From the NCBI GenBank assembly GCA_011049795.1, contig DRHD01000079.1, positions 1 through 18,300 of the forward strand: a stretch of DNA of 18,300 nt, written 5' to 3'. Position 1 is the stretch's first letter; every line of letters starts with the position of its first letter. Source of the stretch: Porticoccus sp. (GTDB lineage Bacteria > Pseudomonadota > Gammaproteobacteria > Pseudomonadales > Porticoccaceae). The position numbers were made by a program, and so were the translations under genes. This document shows positions 1 to 6,556 of the stretch, piece by piece. The notes below the pieces were generated by a model that saw only the letters and a program-made list of their open reading frames with translations, had not been told where the DNA came from and searched no databases.

Positions 1-1288
1 CAACAACAGCGTTAGAAGCATCTCGGCAAGTAATATCGTCCAAATCCCACCCTGCTAGAGAGGAAGGTTCAGCCGCGTTGTAGGCACCTGGTATTAAGTC
101 ACCAAATTCTAGAGCTGAACCATCATCGCTCGTTGAATCAGGCGATCCAGGTAATGCTACACCACCAGTCCCAGCACCTTCTGTAGCACTAAATTCGAAG
201 AGTGTACTATCAGGTGTCGGGTCGGTTTCTTTGATAATAATCAATTCACTACAGGTATTTAGACTCCCTAACGCGTAGTCAAACAGGTTAGCAGTGATGG
301 ATTGCGAAGCACGTGTTTCAAACATAAATGACCCAAGACAAATTTCACTTGCATTGGGTAACAACCCTGTAAAATTAATCGCAACTTCAAAGTACATATT
401 CTCAGCCAGAACACCGACACCACCGACATTAGACTCTGTAGGCCACGCAGGCATTATATTGCTGGTGTTTGTAGAAGCGCATAAGTCCACAGTTAAAGAT
501 CCAGGAGAGGGTGTTTGAGAAGCACAAGTATTCGCCGTGATGAATGGCATTTCTATCAAGTCATCTGCCGGGAGTTCTTCACTACATTCCGATATATCGT
601 TAGGACCAGGGTCACCCAGACATTCGTCACCGTTTTCTTGTAAAGGTGCACAACTTACAGCGTCGCCTCCGCCATCAATGCATTGCCAATAGTCGGGATC
701 CAACCAGTAGAAAGCTTGGACGTTGGATAGCGTGCCCCCATTGGTAAAATTACTAATAAATAAAACATCTCTATCCGTTCTTTTACCAACAAAATCTCCA
801 GAACCACTGGAATCACATCCCACTTCTTCCTGGAATAACCATAAACCCATTTGGGCATTACCATTGTTTGAGTAACGATCAACGGCACCAAACAGTAGAA
901 GGTCTCCACCATCGTTAAAGCCTGTCATCATGGCTGCTTGAATATCACCTTTGTTCGATGGGTTCATTTTTACAACGCAACCCCAATCTGAAAGTGGTTG
1001 ATTATCTTTGTTGCTTGGCTGGTGATATGTCGGGTCGGGCACAGATACAGAATTATCAGGTGAGAAAGATGACAAATCCGGCACAATCAACCAAGACGGA
1101 CTGCCATTAAAATCATTGTATATATCATCGCTATCGTTCAAACCATTGTTTTGCAACGAATCGCCGTCTGTGTCAAAAAATGGGGTGTCATTTATAGCAA
1201 ACACCGCCACTGTTATGCTCATTAATATGGCGAAAACAATGACTAGCACCGACATATGTTTATGAATAAACCCTGATACCTTTTTCAC
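1..1288 (-). CDS. Secreted protein with prealbumin-like fold domain, N-terminal part (runs off the left edge)
   Basis: The reading frame starts at GTG (1288-1286) and stays open for 429 codons to the window edge, so the C terminus is missing. The start is chosen because AAGGAG (1301-1296) lies 7 bases upstream and because a classic Sec signal peptide follows: KK, a hydrophobic stretch at about residues 13-31, and likely cleavage after VFA31. The mature protein opens with an Asp/Asn-rich stretch (about 39-59) containing a D-x-D-G-D calcium-loop-like motif. Next comes a domain (about 60-205) with GDLLLFGAVDRYSNNGNAQ and DVLFISNFTNGG, a pattern I associate with large bacterial surface proteins that carry SpaA/prealbumin-like repeats. 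A Cys-rich linker follows. From about residue 345, the CSELIIIKETDP start and the later GDLIPGAYNAAEPSSLAGWDL resemble a prealbumin-like (SpaA/SdrD B-type) domain. No anchor is visible because the end is missing. Function unknown; probably extracellular or surface exposed. A riboswitch candidate lies in its leader. Confidence 0.85.
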   Translation of the reverse strand, partial: MKKVSGFIHKHMSVLVIVFAILMSITVAVFAINDTPFFDTDGDSLQNNGLNDSDDIYNDFNGSPSWLIVPDLSSFSPDNSVSVPDPTYHQPSNKDNQPLSDWGCVVKMNPSNKGDIQAAMMTGFNDGGDLLLFGAVDRYSNNGNAQMGLWLFQEEVGCDSSGSGDFVGKRTDRDVLFISNFTNGGTLSNVQAFYWLDPDYWQCIDGGGDAVSCAPLQENGDECLGDPGPNDISECSEELPADDLIEMPFITANTCASQTPSPGSLTVDLCASTNTSNIMPAWPTESNVGGVGVLAENMYFEVAINFTGLLPNASEICLGSFMFETRASQSITANLFDYALGSLNTCSELIIIKETDPTPDSTLFEFSATEGAGTGGVALPGSPDSTSDDGSALEFGDLIPGAYNAAEPSSLAGWDLDDITCRDASNAVV

Positions 1289-1289
1289 G

Positions 1290-1301
1290 ACCCAACTCCT
1301 T
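1290..1301 (-). promoter_or_regulatory. Ribosome binding site of the secreted-protein gene, with complementary leader segment
   Basis: On the minus strand AAGGAG (1301-1296) precedes GTG (1288-1286) by 7 bases, which decides the start. The adjoining AGUUGGGU (1297-1290) is perfectly complementary over 8 bases to leader segment ACCCAACU at 1445-1438, so the site can be masked by the leader RNA. Confidence 0.6.
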
Positions 1302-1407
1302 CTGAAAGACTCAGCAAAATAAATTCGACACAGATAAAGCCAATTATTTGTGTGATAGAAAATTCGAAAACTGTAATGGGATGGTTTCTATCTCCATGCA
1401 TCATCAC

Positions 1408-1427
1408 GATATATCAATAGATATATC
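1408..1427 (-). repeat. Twin GATATATC palindromes forming a hairpin in the leader
   Basis: Two identical copies of the self-complementary 8-mer GATATATC lie at 1408-1415 and 1420-1427, separated by 4 bases. In RNA they would pair with each other as an 8-bp stem with a UAUU-type loop. As DNA they could be a tandem protein site. They lie in the loop between the two strands of the proposed RBS-masking stem. Confidence 0.5.
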
Positions 1428-1435
1428 AGTTATGT

Positions 1436-1520
1436 ACAGTTGGGTGGGTGAAAGAAACGTCTAGATAAGTTTGTTTGAATTGACTGCCAAACAATAAGAA
1501 CCACCTCGACCCCAAACTGT
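1436..1520 (-). promoter_or_regulatory. Candidate riboswitch expression platform (alternative pairings)
   Basis: RNA from this strand contains ACAGUUUGGG (1520-1511) just downstream of the aptamer. It is complementary to CCCAACUGU (1444-1436), giving nine pairs with one bulged U. The same CCCAACU segment is also complementary to the RBS-adjacent AGUUGGGU (1297-1290). The two stems cannot form together, as expected of an anti-anti-Shine-Dalgarno / anti-Shine-Dalgarno arrangement. No U-tract follows either stem, so translational rather than transcriptional control is the better guess. Which state the ligand favours cannot be read from the sequence. Confidence 0.45.
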
Positions 1521-1527
1521 TGTCTGA

Positions 1528-1638
1528 AGCTTTTCGGTAGTCCGGCCGTCTGGATGGTGACCCGTGGCTTTGCGTAGTTTGCTGACTGCTTCTACTGCTT
1601 AAAGAATATCCCTAGCAACACTTTGCCTTTTCCTAGCT
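1528..1638 (-). ncRNA. Cyclic di-GMP-I (GEMM-I) riboswitch aptamer, candidate with extended P2
   Basis: Read on the minus strand, the conserved GEMM-I blocks appear in order: AAAAGGCAAA (1631-1622), a hairpin, ACGCAAAGCCACGGGUC (1575-1559), a short loop, then GACGGCCGGACUACCGAA (1550-1533). GGC and GCC can close P2. P1 is short, AGCU (1638-1635) with AGCU (1531-1528). The residues that by eye match the ligand contacts of the Vibrio Vc2 aptamer (G20, A47, C92) are kept, which fits cyclic di-GMP rather than cGAMP. The P2 hairpin is odd. AGUgUUGCU pairs with AGCAAACU (8 bp, one bulge), but the top is a roughly 30-base insert containing a direct repeat AAGCAGU with 9-base spacing, in place of the usual short GNRA-capped stem. 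The predicted transcript start lies 2-3 bases upstream. The aptamer is followed by a plausible expression platform and then the secreted-protein gene. Confidence 0.68.
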
Positions 1639-1646
1639 GCCACATA

Positions 1647-1675
1647 GTTCTAGTAGAGCAACGACTTTTTTTCAA
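1647..1675 (-). promoter_or_regulatory. Candidate sigma70 promoter of the riboswitch leader
   Basis: On the minus strand TTGAAA (1675-1670, 5 of 6 matches to the -35 consensus) is followed after 17 bases by TAGAAC (1652-1647, 4 of 6 to the -10). Transcription would start near 1640, right at the 5' strand of aptamer P1. That coincidence supports both calls. The transcript leader would be about 350 bases long. Confidence 0.45.
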
Positions 1676-1696
1676 ATTCAAATTTCCTATGGAAGC

Positions 1697-1714
1697 TGTA
1701 AGAAATATCTTACA
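1697..1714. promoter_or_regulatory. Perfect dyad TGTAAGA-N4-TCTTACA, possible operator
   Basis: TGTAAGA (1697-1703) and TCTTACA (1708-1714) are perfect inverted copies around AATA. The site ends about 22 bases upstream of the candidate -35 box at 1675, a usual position for an activator site. It resembles a TyrR-type layout (TGTAAA-N6-TTTACA) but with G/C at the inner positions, so I do not assign a regulator. Confidence 0.35.
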
Positions 1715-1785
1715 AATTAGAATAAAGACCCTAAAAACTTTTCTTTTACTTGAGGAATATTGTGTAACTCTATGAAAAAAGTTAG

Positions 1786-1809
1786 GTTAACTATTAATCA
1801 ATAGTGAAC
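1786..1809. promoter_or_regulatory. Near-perfect dyad GTTAACTATT-N4-AATAGTGAAC
   Basis: Two 10-base arms (1786-1795 and 1800-1809) with one mismatch surround the spacer AATC. It lies in an AT-rich stretch about 110 bases upstream of the candidate promoter. It could be an operator or a chance hairpin; nothing identifies a binding protein. Confidence 0.25.
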
Positions 1810-1968
1810 GAAACACCTATTCTTGAATAAACGACAACCAATCCTCTCAGTGACAAACGGTATTTTTTTCTGATCAGTGGCATTTTTGGAGCGATCAGTC
1901 TGAAGAGAAAAATCTTACGAGATACTTCCATTCAATTTTCTGACGTAGTAGTGGCAAAATAGACCGAT

Positions 1969-2001
1969 AAAAAAACCGGCTGCAGTCATACTGCAACCGG
2001 T
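1969..2001 (-). terminator. Rho-independent terminator of the gsp operon
   Basis: On the minus strand ACCGGTTGCAGT-ATG-ACTGCAGCCGGT forms a 12-pair stem with one G-U pair and a 3-base loop (2001-1975), followed by a run of seven T (1975-1969). It starts 33 bases after the gspD stop codon. A smaller hairpin, CCCTC/GAGGG at 2019-2004, lies between the stop and the main stem. Confidence 0.92.
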
Positions 2002-2034
2002 AGCCCTCGTTTAGGAGGGTTGGTCGGGGAGATA

Positions 2035-4191
2035 CTATTTAAAACCGGATAAGTCCACGCCTTGTAGTTTAGCTTTATATTCATCTGTCACCCGACGGGC
2101 CTCTTGTGGATTGCCCACTGCACTTGGGGTGATCATAACCACCAGTTCAGTTTTGAAGGTACTGGTGCTCTTGCTTCCAAACAGAGCCCCCAGAAAAGGA
2201 ATGTCTTTGAGATAGGGGATACCACTCTCAGATTCCTCCTTATTCTCACGGATCAAACCACCCAGTACGATAGTTTCACCGCTCTGCACAGCCACAGTTG
2301 TGGTGATTTCCCGCTGCAAGATAGTGGGTGAATCAATGCCCGATGTCGTGGTTCTACCCACATCATCAACCTTCTGAGTAATCTCCATCGTCACCATACC
2401 GCCGGCGTTCACCCGAGGAGTTACTTCCAGGGTAACGCCAGTATCCCGGTACTGAATCTCACTGGTGATATTCGATGAGAATCTATCATCTCCTACCGGC
2501 ACGAGACTACTCGTATTAGTAGTTTCAGAGGTACGAATAGGCACCTGATCACCAACACGAATGATCGCCGTGTGGTTATCCAGCACCATTAATGAGGGAG
2601 ACGACAGTACTTTCAGATCGCTATCGCCCGCCGCCGCATTAAGTACCGCTCTAGTGCCCGCTGCATCGAAAACGGCATAGGTGAAGTTGACAGGGCTAGT
2701 TAGCAAGTCCTCAATACCGGGAAGGCCGGGGGGGGGGGTAATACCGGGAAGACCGGGAGAGCCAGTATCATTAATATTCAGCCCACCAATGCTATTGTAT
2801 TTACCGAGACTTCCTTTAAAAAACCACTGCAAACCGTATTTCAACTCATGCTCAAGTCGCACTTCCACAATGGAGGCTTCAACCAGAACCTGCATTGGGA
2901 GTACATCCAGTTTTTCTACGGCTTTTTCCACTTGTGCGTAGTCGGCGGGCGTAGCCAATATCAGCAGGGAATTGTTTACCGGATCAGGAATAATAGTGAC
3001 ATCACCAACATCAACACTGGAAACCCGCTCATTTGCCCGTGTAACCGGAGCCCCATCTTCGCCCTCAGCTGGTGCCGGTAACGGTGTTGCTGATTCTCGT
3101 TGCTCTTGAGCCAGCGCATTGCGGCGCTTACCTTCAAATAGCTGGTTCAACACATCCGCTAGATTTTCTGCCTTGCCGTTTTGAACATAGTAAACATACA
3201 TATTCATCCCATGGGGATTTTCTGCCTGATCCAGACGTTCAATCCAGATTTCCACGTCGTTGAGATATTTCTCCTGTGCGCTAATAACTAGTAAAGCATT
3301 AAGCCGATCCATTATCGTAAAGCGTACCAAACCTGCTAAAGGGCCTTCGGCACTGCCACCAAAGATAGCTTCCAGCTCATTCAGCATGGTTCCGGCATCC
3401 ACATTCTTCATGCGAAATAGACCTACAGACATGCCCTTGAGCTGGTCTACATCAAAAATGGAAATGGTTTCGCGTAGATTAAATAACTCACCATGAGTCC
3501 CCGTTAACATCAGCAGATTACGAAACTCATCGGCCTGCACTTTGGATTTTCCAGATTTCACTGGCTCCAGAATTTTCGCCATTTCCTTTGCACCAATGTA
3601 GCGTAAGGGCACAACCAGCATCTGATAACCACGGTCTGCACTCAATCGAGTACCGGGTGTTAAACCAGACAGGGCGCCTTCATCGATAAGAACAATTTCA
3701 TAGAAATCCTGGCTTTTAATAATGGCCGCACCATTCATTCGTAGCAGATTATCCAATACAGAAATCAGGGCATCCTGTGCTACTGGGCGTGCAGTGCGCA
3801 TGGACACTGAACCGTTCACCGCATCATTAATGACGTAATTGACCCCGAGAATGTCCCAAAGAATGGTTTTTACCACTTCCGCAATCGGGGAGTTCTGGAA
3901 ATTCAAGGTAACCTCGCCCTCGGTATCTTGCTGCCCTCCCCCTGCGGCCGAGTTGATAAAATGGCCACTACCCCCAAACACCTCTTTTAAGGGTACTGGC
4001 TCCCCTTGTTCCACTGGGATTACGGGACCAGATGATTCTTTATACGGCGGCATACTATTAACCGCAGCTGGCGCAGCTTTCCCAGTGGTAGGGGTGCTGG
4101 CGGAAGGCATCGTACTGGTCGTTGAATTACAAGAGGTAATTAATAATGCCAAGATGGCGACTGGCGCCAAATGCCCAAAGACATACTTCAT
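2035..4191 (-). CDS. gspD: Type II secretion outer membrane secretin GspD (XpsD-like lipoprotein)
   Basis: Forms the multimeric outer-membrane channel through which folded proteins leave the periplasm. The 718 residues begin with a lipoprotein signal peptide (lipobox ITSC, Cys21, followed by Asn, so outer-membrane sorting is expected). XpsD-type secretins are also lipid modified, which can make a separate pilotin unnecessary. The N0 domain lies at about 92-170 (VTLNFQNSPIAEVVKTIL), followed by N1, N2 and N3 to about 465. N3 carries a hydrophilic Ala/Pro/Glu insertion. The secretin domain covers about 470-700 with VGDQVPIRTSE, the conserved VTLEVTPRV block and GETIVLGGLI. A Pro/Gly stretch with two PGLPGI copies at about 477-492 is encoded by an 11-C tract. 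The start is ATG behind AAGGAG at 7-base spacing. It is the last gene of the operon, 61 bases after gspN and followed by a strong terminator. Confidence 0.96.
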   Translation of the reverse strand: MKYVFGHLAPVAILALLITSCNSTTSTMPSASTPTTGKAAPAAVNSMPPYKESSGPVIPVEQGEPVPLKEVFGGSGHFINSAAGGGQQDTEGEVTLNFQNSPIAEVVKTILWDILGVNYVINDAVNGSVSMRTARPVAQDALISVLDNLLRMNGAAIIKSQDFYEIVLIDEGALSGLTPGTRLSADRGYQMLVVPLRYIGAKEMAKILEPVKSGKSKVQADEFRNLLMLTGTHGELFNLRETISIFDVDQLKGMSVGLFRMKNVDAGTMLNELEAIFGGSAEGPLAGLVRFTIMDRLNALLVISAQEKYLNDVEIWIERLDQAENPHGMNMYVYYVQNGKAENLADVLNQLFEGKRRNALAQEQRESATPLPAPAEGEDGAPVTRANERVSSVDVGDVTIIPDPVNNSLLILATPADYAQVEKAVEKLDVLPMQVLVEASIVEVRLEHELKYGLQWFFKGSLGKYNSIGGLNINDTGSPGLPGITPPPGLPGIEDLLTSPVNFTYAVFDAAGTRAVLNAAAGDSDLKVLSSPSLMVLDNHTAIIRVGDQVPIRTSETTNTSSLVPVGDDRFSSNITSEIQYRDTGVTLEVTPRVNAGGMVTMEITQKVDDVGRTTTSGIDSPTILQREITTTVAVQSGETIVLGGLIRENKEESESGIPYLKDIPFLGALFGSKSTSTFKTELVVMITPSAVGNPQEARRVTDEYKAKLQGVDLSGFK
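2728..2738. repeat. Homopolymer tract of 11 G (11 C in the gspD sense strand)
   Basis: An uninterrupted run of 11 G on the plus strand reads as ACC CCC CCC CCC in gspD, coding Thr-Pro-Pro-Pro at about residues 484-487. The frame is intact on both sides at this length. Tracts of this kind can slip during replication, and they are also prone to sequencing error. Confidence 0.95.
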
Positions 4192-4252
4192 TCCCCTTCT
4201 CCTTTTTTGAACTGGTCGTCACAGACAGGAAAACTAAAAACGTCCATTTCTC

Positions 4253-4819
4253 TCACCTGTTAATCGTTCTATTTTTTTCTATGTTCTCAACTTTTTTTAC
4301 TTTCTTTTTTAATCTATTTTTTGAAGATGCTTGAATGAGGCTTGTTTCCTTGAGGTAAAAAACTTCTTCTTCCTCCTCATTGCCAAGTCTCACCTTTTCT
4401 GCAGTAATGGATTTCAGTTTCCATTTTTCCAGATACATACCCTGCTCCAAGCGCAAACGACGATCTCCAGAGACTTCACTAAACAAAGCGTAGATGGCAT
4501 TTCCAGTATTGACAACCCCAGATAATTGCCAGCGGGATGAAAGGTCCACTTCACTGACGGGTTGCTGGTCTATGGTTTTAGGTCGTCGGTTCCAGTTAAA
4601 CAATGAACGGCTTACCACAACCCGAAAGGCATCCAGAGATGAAATCTGTTTAATTGAGGGTGGTTCAATCGAGTAATCAATAACTACTTCTTTACTTTTA
4701 ATCCTGAATAGCTGACTGCCAATACCGAACCAGACAATTTCCACAGCCAAAACCAGCAGTAATAAAATAACAATGCTTTTAAACAACTTTACCAGGGGAT
4801 TAATTTTTGGCGTGGGCAT
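4253..4819 (-). CDS. gspN: Type II secretion inner-membrane protein GspN/GspC-like (XpsN-like, HR domain)
   Basis: Likely links the inner-membrane platform to the periplasmic N0 domain of the secretin, the job of GspC/PulC and of XpsN in xps-type systems. From ATG 4819 it is 188 residues: a short cytoplasmic start (MPTPKINPLVK), one membrane segment (about 14-36), a linker, then a homology-region-like domain (about 80-165) with the pattern WQLSGVVNTGNAIYALFSEV and later GMYLEKWKLKSITAEKV. The tail is very basic (SSKNRLKKKVKK). No PDZ domain or coiled coil follows, so it is a minimal version. A longer reading from 4867 would add 16 Trp-rich residues inside gspM and is unlikely. The ATG lies one base past the gspM stop, behind GGAGG. 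The position between gspM and gspD is that of xpsN; the gene could equally be named gspC. Confidence 0.82.
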   Translation of the reverse strand: MPTPKINPLVKLFKSIVILLLLVLAVEIVWFGIGSQLFRIKSKEVVIDYSIEPPSIKQISSLDAFRVVVSRSLFNWNRRPKTIDQQPVSEVDLSSRWQLSGVVNTGNAIYALFSEVSGDRRLRLEQGMYLEKWKLKSITAEKVRLGNEEEEEVFYLKETSLIQASSKNRLKKKVKKVENIEKNRTINR

Positions 4820-4820
4820 A

Positions 4821-5423
4821 TTATTTTGCCTCCCCTGCCAAATACCCCACCACATCCATACGAACATCCAGGCTGCTACTTTTTCTCAATGGAATATTCT
4901 TCTTATGGCGGCTTCTTGATGCTCTCACGCGAGAAGATGAGCTGATCACTGATAAATCATCAATAAAAATGATGGGCCGTGCACTTTCTATCTCGTGAAG
5001 AAAATCAACCAAATTCTGTGCCTCACCACTGACCTGTAACCGAAGACCAATAGCAGTGGCCGATGGCACTGCGTCGGCTTCATAGTCTTGGCTACTAACC
5101 AGCTGGCCACCACTACGTTTGACTGCTTCATTGATAAATTCACGTAAATTTGCAGAGGCAATAGATTTTTTACTGCCACTTAGGAACAGGTCGCCCTCAG
5201 AACCAAGATCATCAATACGTTTAAGCTCAGCATTAATCTTATCCCCATTAGCAACCAAGTATTCAAAGCGCGATAGTTGTTGTTGAAGATTTTCTAATGT
5301 TTCATTTTTTTCTATGTAAAAGTGACCCAATGGCACCAGCAGATAAAACACCACAAATAAGATGATCAATAATAAAAGAGATACCGCTGAAAACCGACTG
5401 GTAGCGGGAGAGAGGCTGCTCAT
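4821..5423 (-). CDS. gspM: Type II secretion inner-membrane platform protein GspM (subtype b)
   Basis: Partner of GspL in the inner-membrane assembly platform, related in fold to PilO of type IV pili. The 200 residues comprise a short N terminus, one membrane helix (about 14-34), a coiled-coil-prone segment (about 38-70, NETLENLQQQLSRFEYLV), and a periplasmic ferredoxin-like domain (about 90-165). A Ser/Arg-rich strand (SSSSRVRASRSRHKK) and a last beta strand (LDVRMDVVGYL) follow. This layout fits the XpsM-like subtype b family rather than the classical GspM. Its ATG overlaps the gspL stop in an ATGA, so translation is probably coupled. Confidence 0.85.
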   Translation of the reverse strand: MSSLSPATSRFSAVSLLLLIILFVVFYLLVPLGHFYIEKNETLENLQQQLSRFEYLVANGDKINAELKRIDDLGSEGDLFLSGSKKSIASANLREFINEAVKRSGGQLVSSQDYEADAVPSATAIGLRLQVSGEAQNLVDFLHEIESARPIIFIDDLSVISSSSRVRASRSRHKKNIPLRKSSSLDVRMDVVGYLAGEAK

Positions 5424-6520
5424 TTAACGTCACCCCCCAACTCCACTCGAATTTCATAACGCTCCATATTAGTAGAGGAGTTTCTGGTAATAGGTGAGAC
5501 AAAAACTACGTTTTTAAACTGCTCGGATTTTTCCAGCAATTCAATTAAATCTGACGCCTTGCGAGATTCACCCTGAAGGCTGACGCCTTGGTCATCTATC
5601 TTCAATCGAGACACCCAGGTGTTATCTGGTAGCAAGCCAGTGACTTTATGAATAATATTTAATTTTCCTGGCGACTGATTTTTACGCTGAACCAAGGTGT
5701 CCTGGGCCGCCAGCCTTGATGCCAGAAGAGACTGCTTACTGCCCACCACCATTGCTGGCTCACGGATATCGGCAACCCGTTGCTCCAAATGGCTAATATT
5801 CAGATCAAGCTGGTAGGCCGGATAAATCAATACCGCCAGAAATAGTATTAAAGTGACAACACCAAACTGCCTGGCTTTATGGCTCCAAATAGATTCAACT
5901 GCCGGGCGTTGCTCCACCGGCAGTAAATTTTGAGTTGGCGTTAAACTATTCTCGTCATTTAACGTTGGCCAGATAGCATCTGGTACTAGCCCTAAACGTT
6001 TCAACTGAAACAACAGCTGGTCTAAATACGTCTTCTGAAGTACACAAAGCTCTAGTTTAAGTTTATCGTTTTCTGGGTGTCGCTCTTTTACCTGATAACC
6101 ATAACTCACTTGTTCAGTGTGAAATGGGGTCAAACGATCAATTTCAAACTTTAGTACATTATCCAGATTCCCCTCGGTTACCAGCGGTAAACATTGCTCA
6201 CTGACTAATAATTGTTCGCTAGGTAAATAAACATTAATCGATACTCCATCAGGAATATCTACAAGGAGATTATTTTTCAATTCGGATAGGGTTTTATCAT
6301 CCCCTAACGCTAGATCAGCAACACCCAATAAATGCTGTCCTTTCTCTGTTTTCAACTGAAAACGTGCAACGTTATCTTCCAAGAAAATAGACAGCGTGCC
6401 AGCATTTTTTGAAAAATAATGACTCAGGCCACTGGGGGCCAAGTGACTCAACTCTGACGACCACCAGTCCCAAAATTTCTTCAAGGCATCCATTCCCTGC
6501 TGTTGTTGCTTTAAATCCAT
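5420..6520 (-). CDS. gspL: Type II secretion platform protein GspL (XpsL-like)
   Basis: Connects the cytoplasmic ATPase GspE to the inner-membrane platform. The 366 residues resemble XpsL, a PilM-like plus PilN-like protein. The cytoplasmic actin-like region (about 35-195) has the motif LDNVLKFEIDRLTPFHTEQV. A membrane helix follows at about 215-235 (FGVVTLILFLAVLIYPAY), then a coiled coil (LNISHLEQRVADIREP). The periplasmic ferredoxin-like domain has LLPDNTWVSRLKIDDQGVSLQG and KSEQFKNVVFVSPITR. The ATG at 6520 has only a weak AAGAG upstream; Met10 (6493) is a possible alternative. There is a 36-base gap after gspK and a 4-base overlap with gspM. Confidence 0.9.
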   Translation of the reverse strand: MDLKQQQQGMDALKKFWDWWSSELSHLAPSGLSHYFSKNAGTLSIFLEDNVARFQLKTEKGQHLLGVADLALGDDKTLSELKNNLLVDIPDGVSINVYLPSEQLLVSEQCLPLVTEGNLDNVLKFEIDRLTPFHTEQVSYGYQVKERHPENDKLKLELCVLQKTYLDQLLFQLKRLGLVPDAIWPTLNDENSLTPTQNLLPVEQRPAVESIWSHKARQFGVVTLILFLAVLIYPAYQLDLNISHLEQRVADIREPAMVVGSKQSLLASRLAAQDTLVQRKNQSPGKLNIIHKVTGLLPDNTWVSRLKIDDQGVSLQGESRKASDLIELLEKSEQFKNVVFVSPITRNSSTNMERYEIRVELGGDVK

Positions 6521-6556
6521 AACCGAAAAATGCTCTTAGGTTTCTTCGCCGCCAAT

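Larger units (their letters stand above)
1289..2034. other. Long intergenic region between gspD and the secreted-protein gene
   Basis: These 746 bases contain no convincing coding frame on either strand. In the direction of minus-strand transcription they hold the gspD terminator (1969-2001), an AT-rich stretch with two dyad-symmetric sequences, a candidate promoter, a riboswitch candidate, and about 240 bases of leader up to the GTG of the secreted-protein gene. Between 1810 and 1968 I see only short direct GATCAGT repeats and nothing I can name. Confidence 0.75.

Noticed and set aside
655..912. 85-codon open frame on the minus strand
   Set aside because: It overlaps, in another frame, the continuous secreted-protein frame that has a signal peptide, an RBS and recognisable domains; its peptide is not protein-like.
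1500..1640. Other riboswitch classes (cobalamin, TPP, molybdenum cofactor) for the leader RNA
   Set aside because: Their conserved boxes are absent, while three GEMM-I blocks occur in order with compatible pairing.
4820..4867. Earlier start for gspN giving an extra Trp-rich N terminus
   Set aside because: The extension lies inside the end of gspM, lacks a better RBS and places odd residues before a normal membrane-protein start; ATG 4819 follows the gspM stop directly behind GGAGG.
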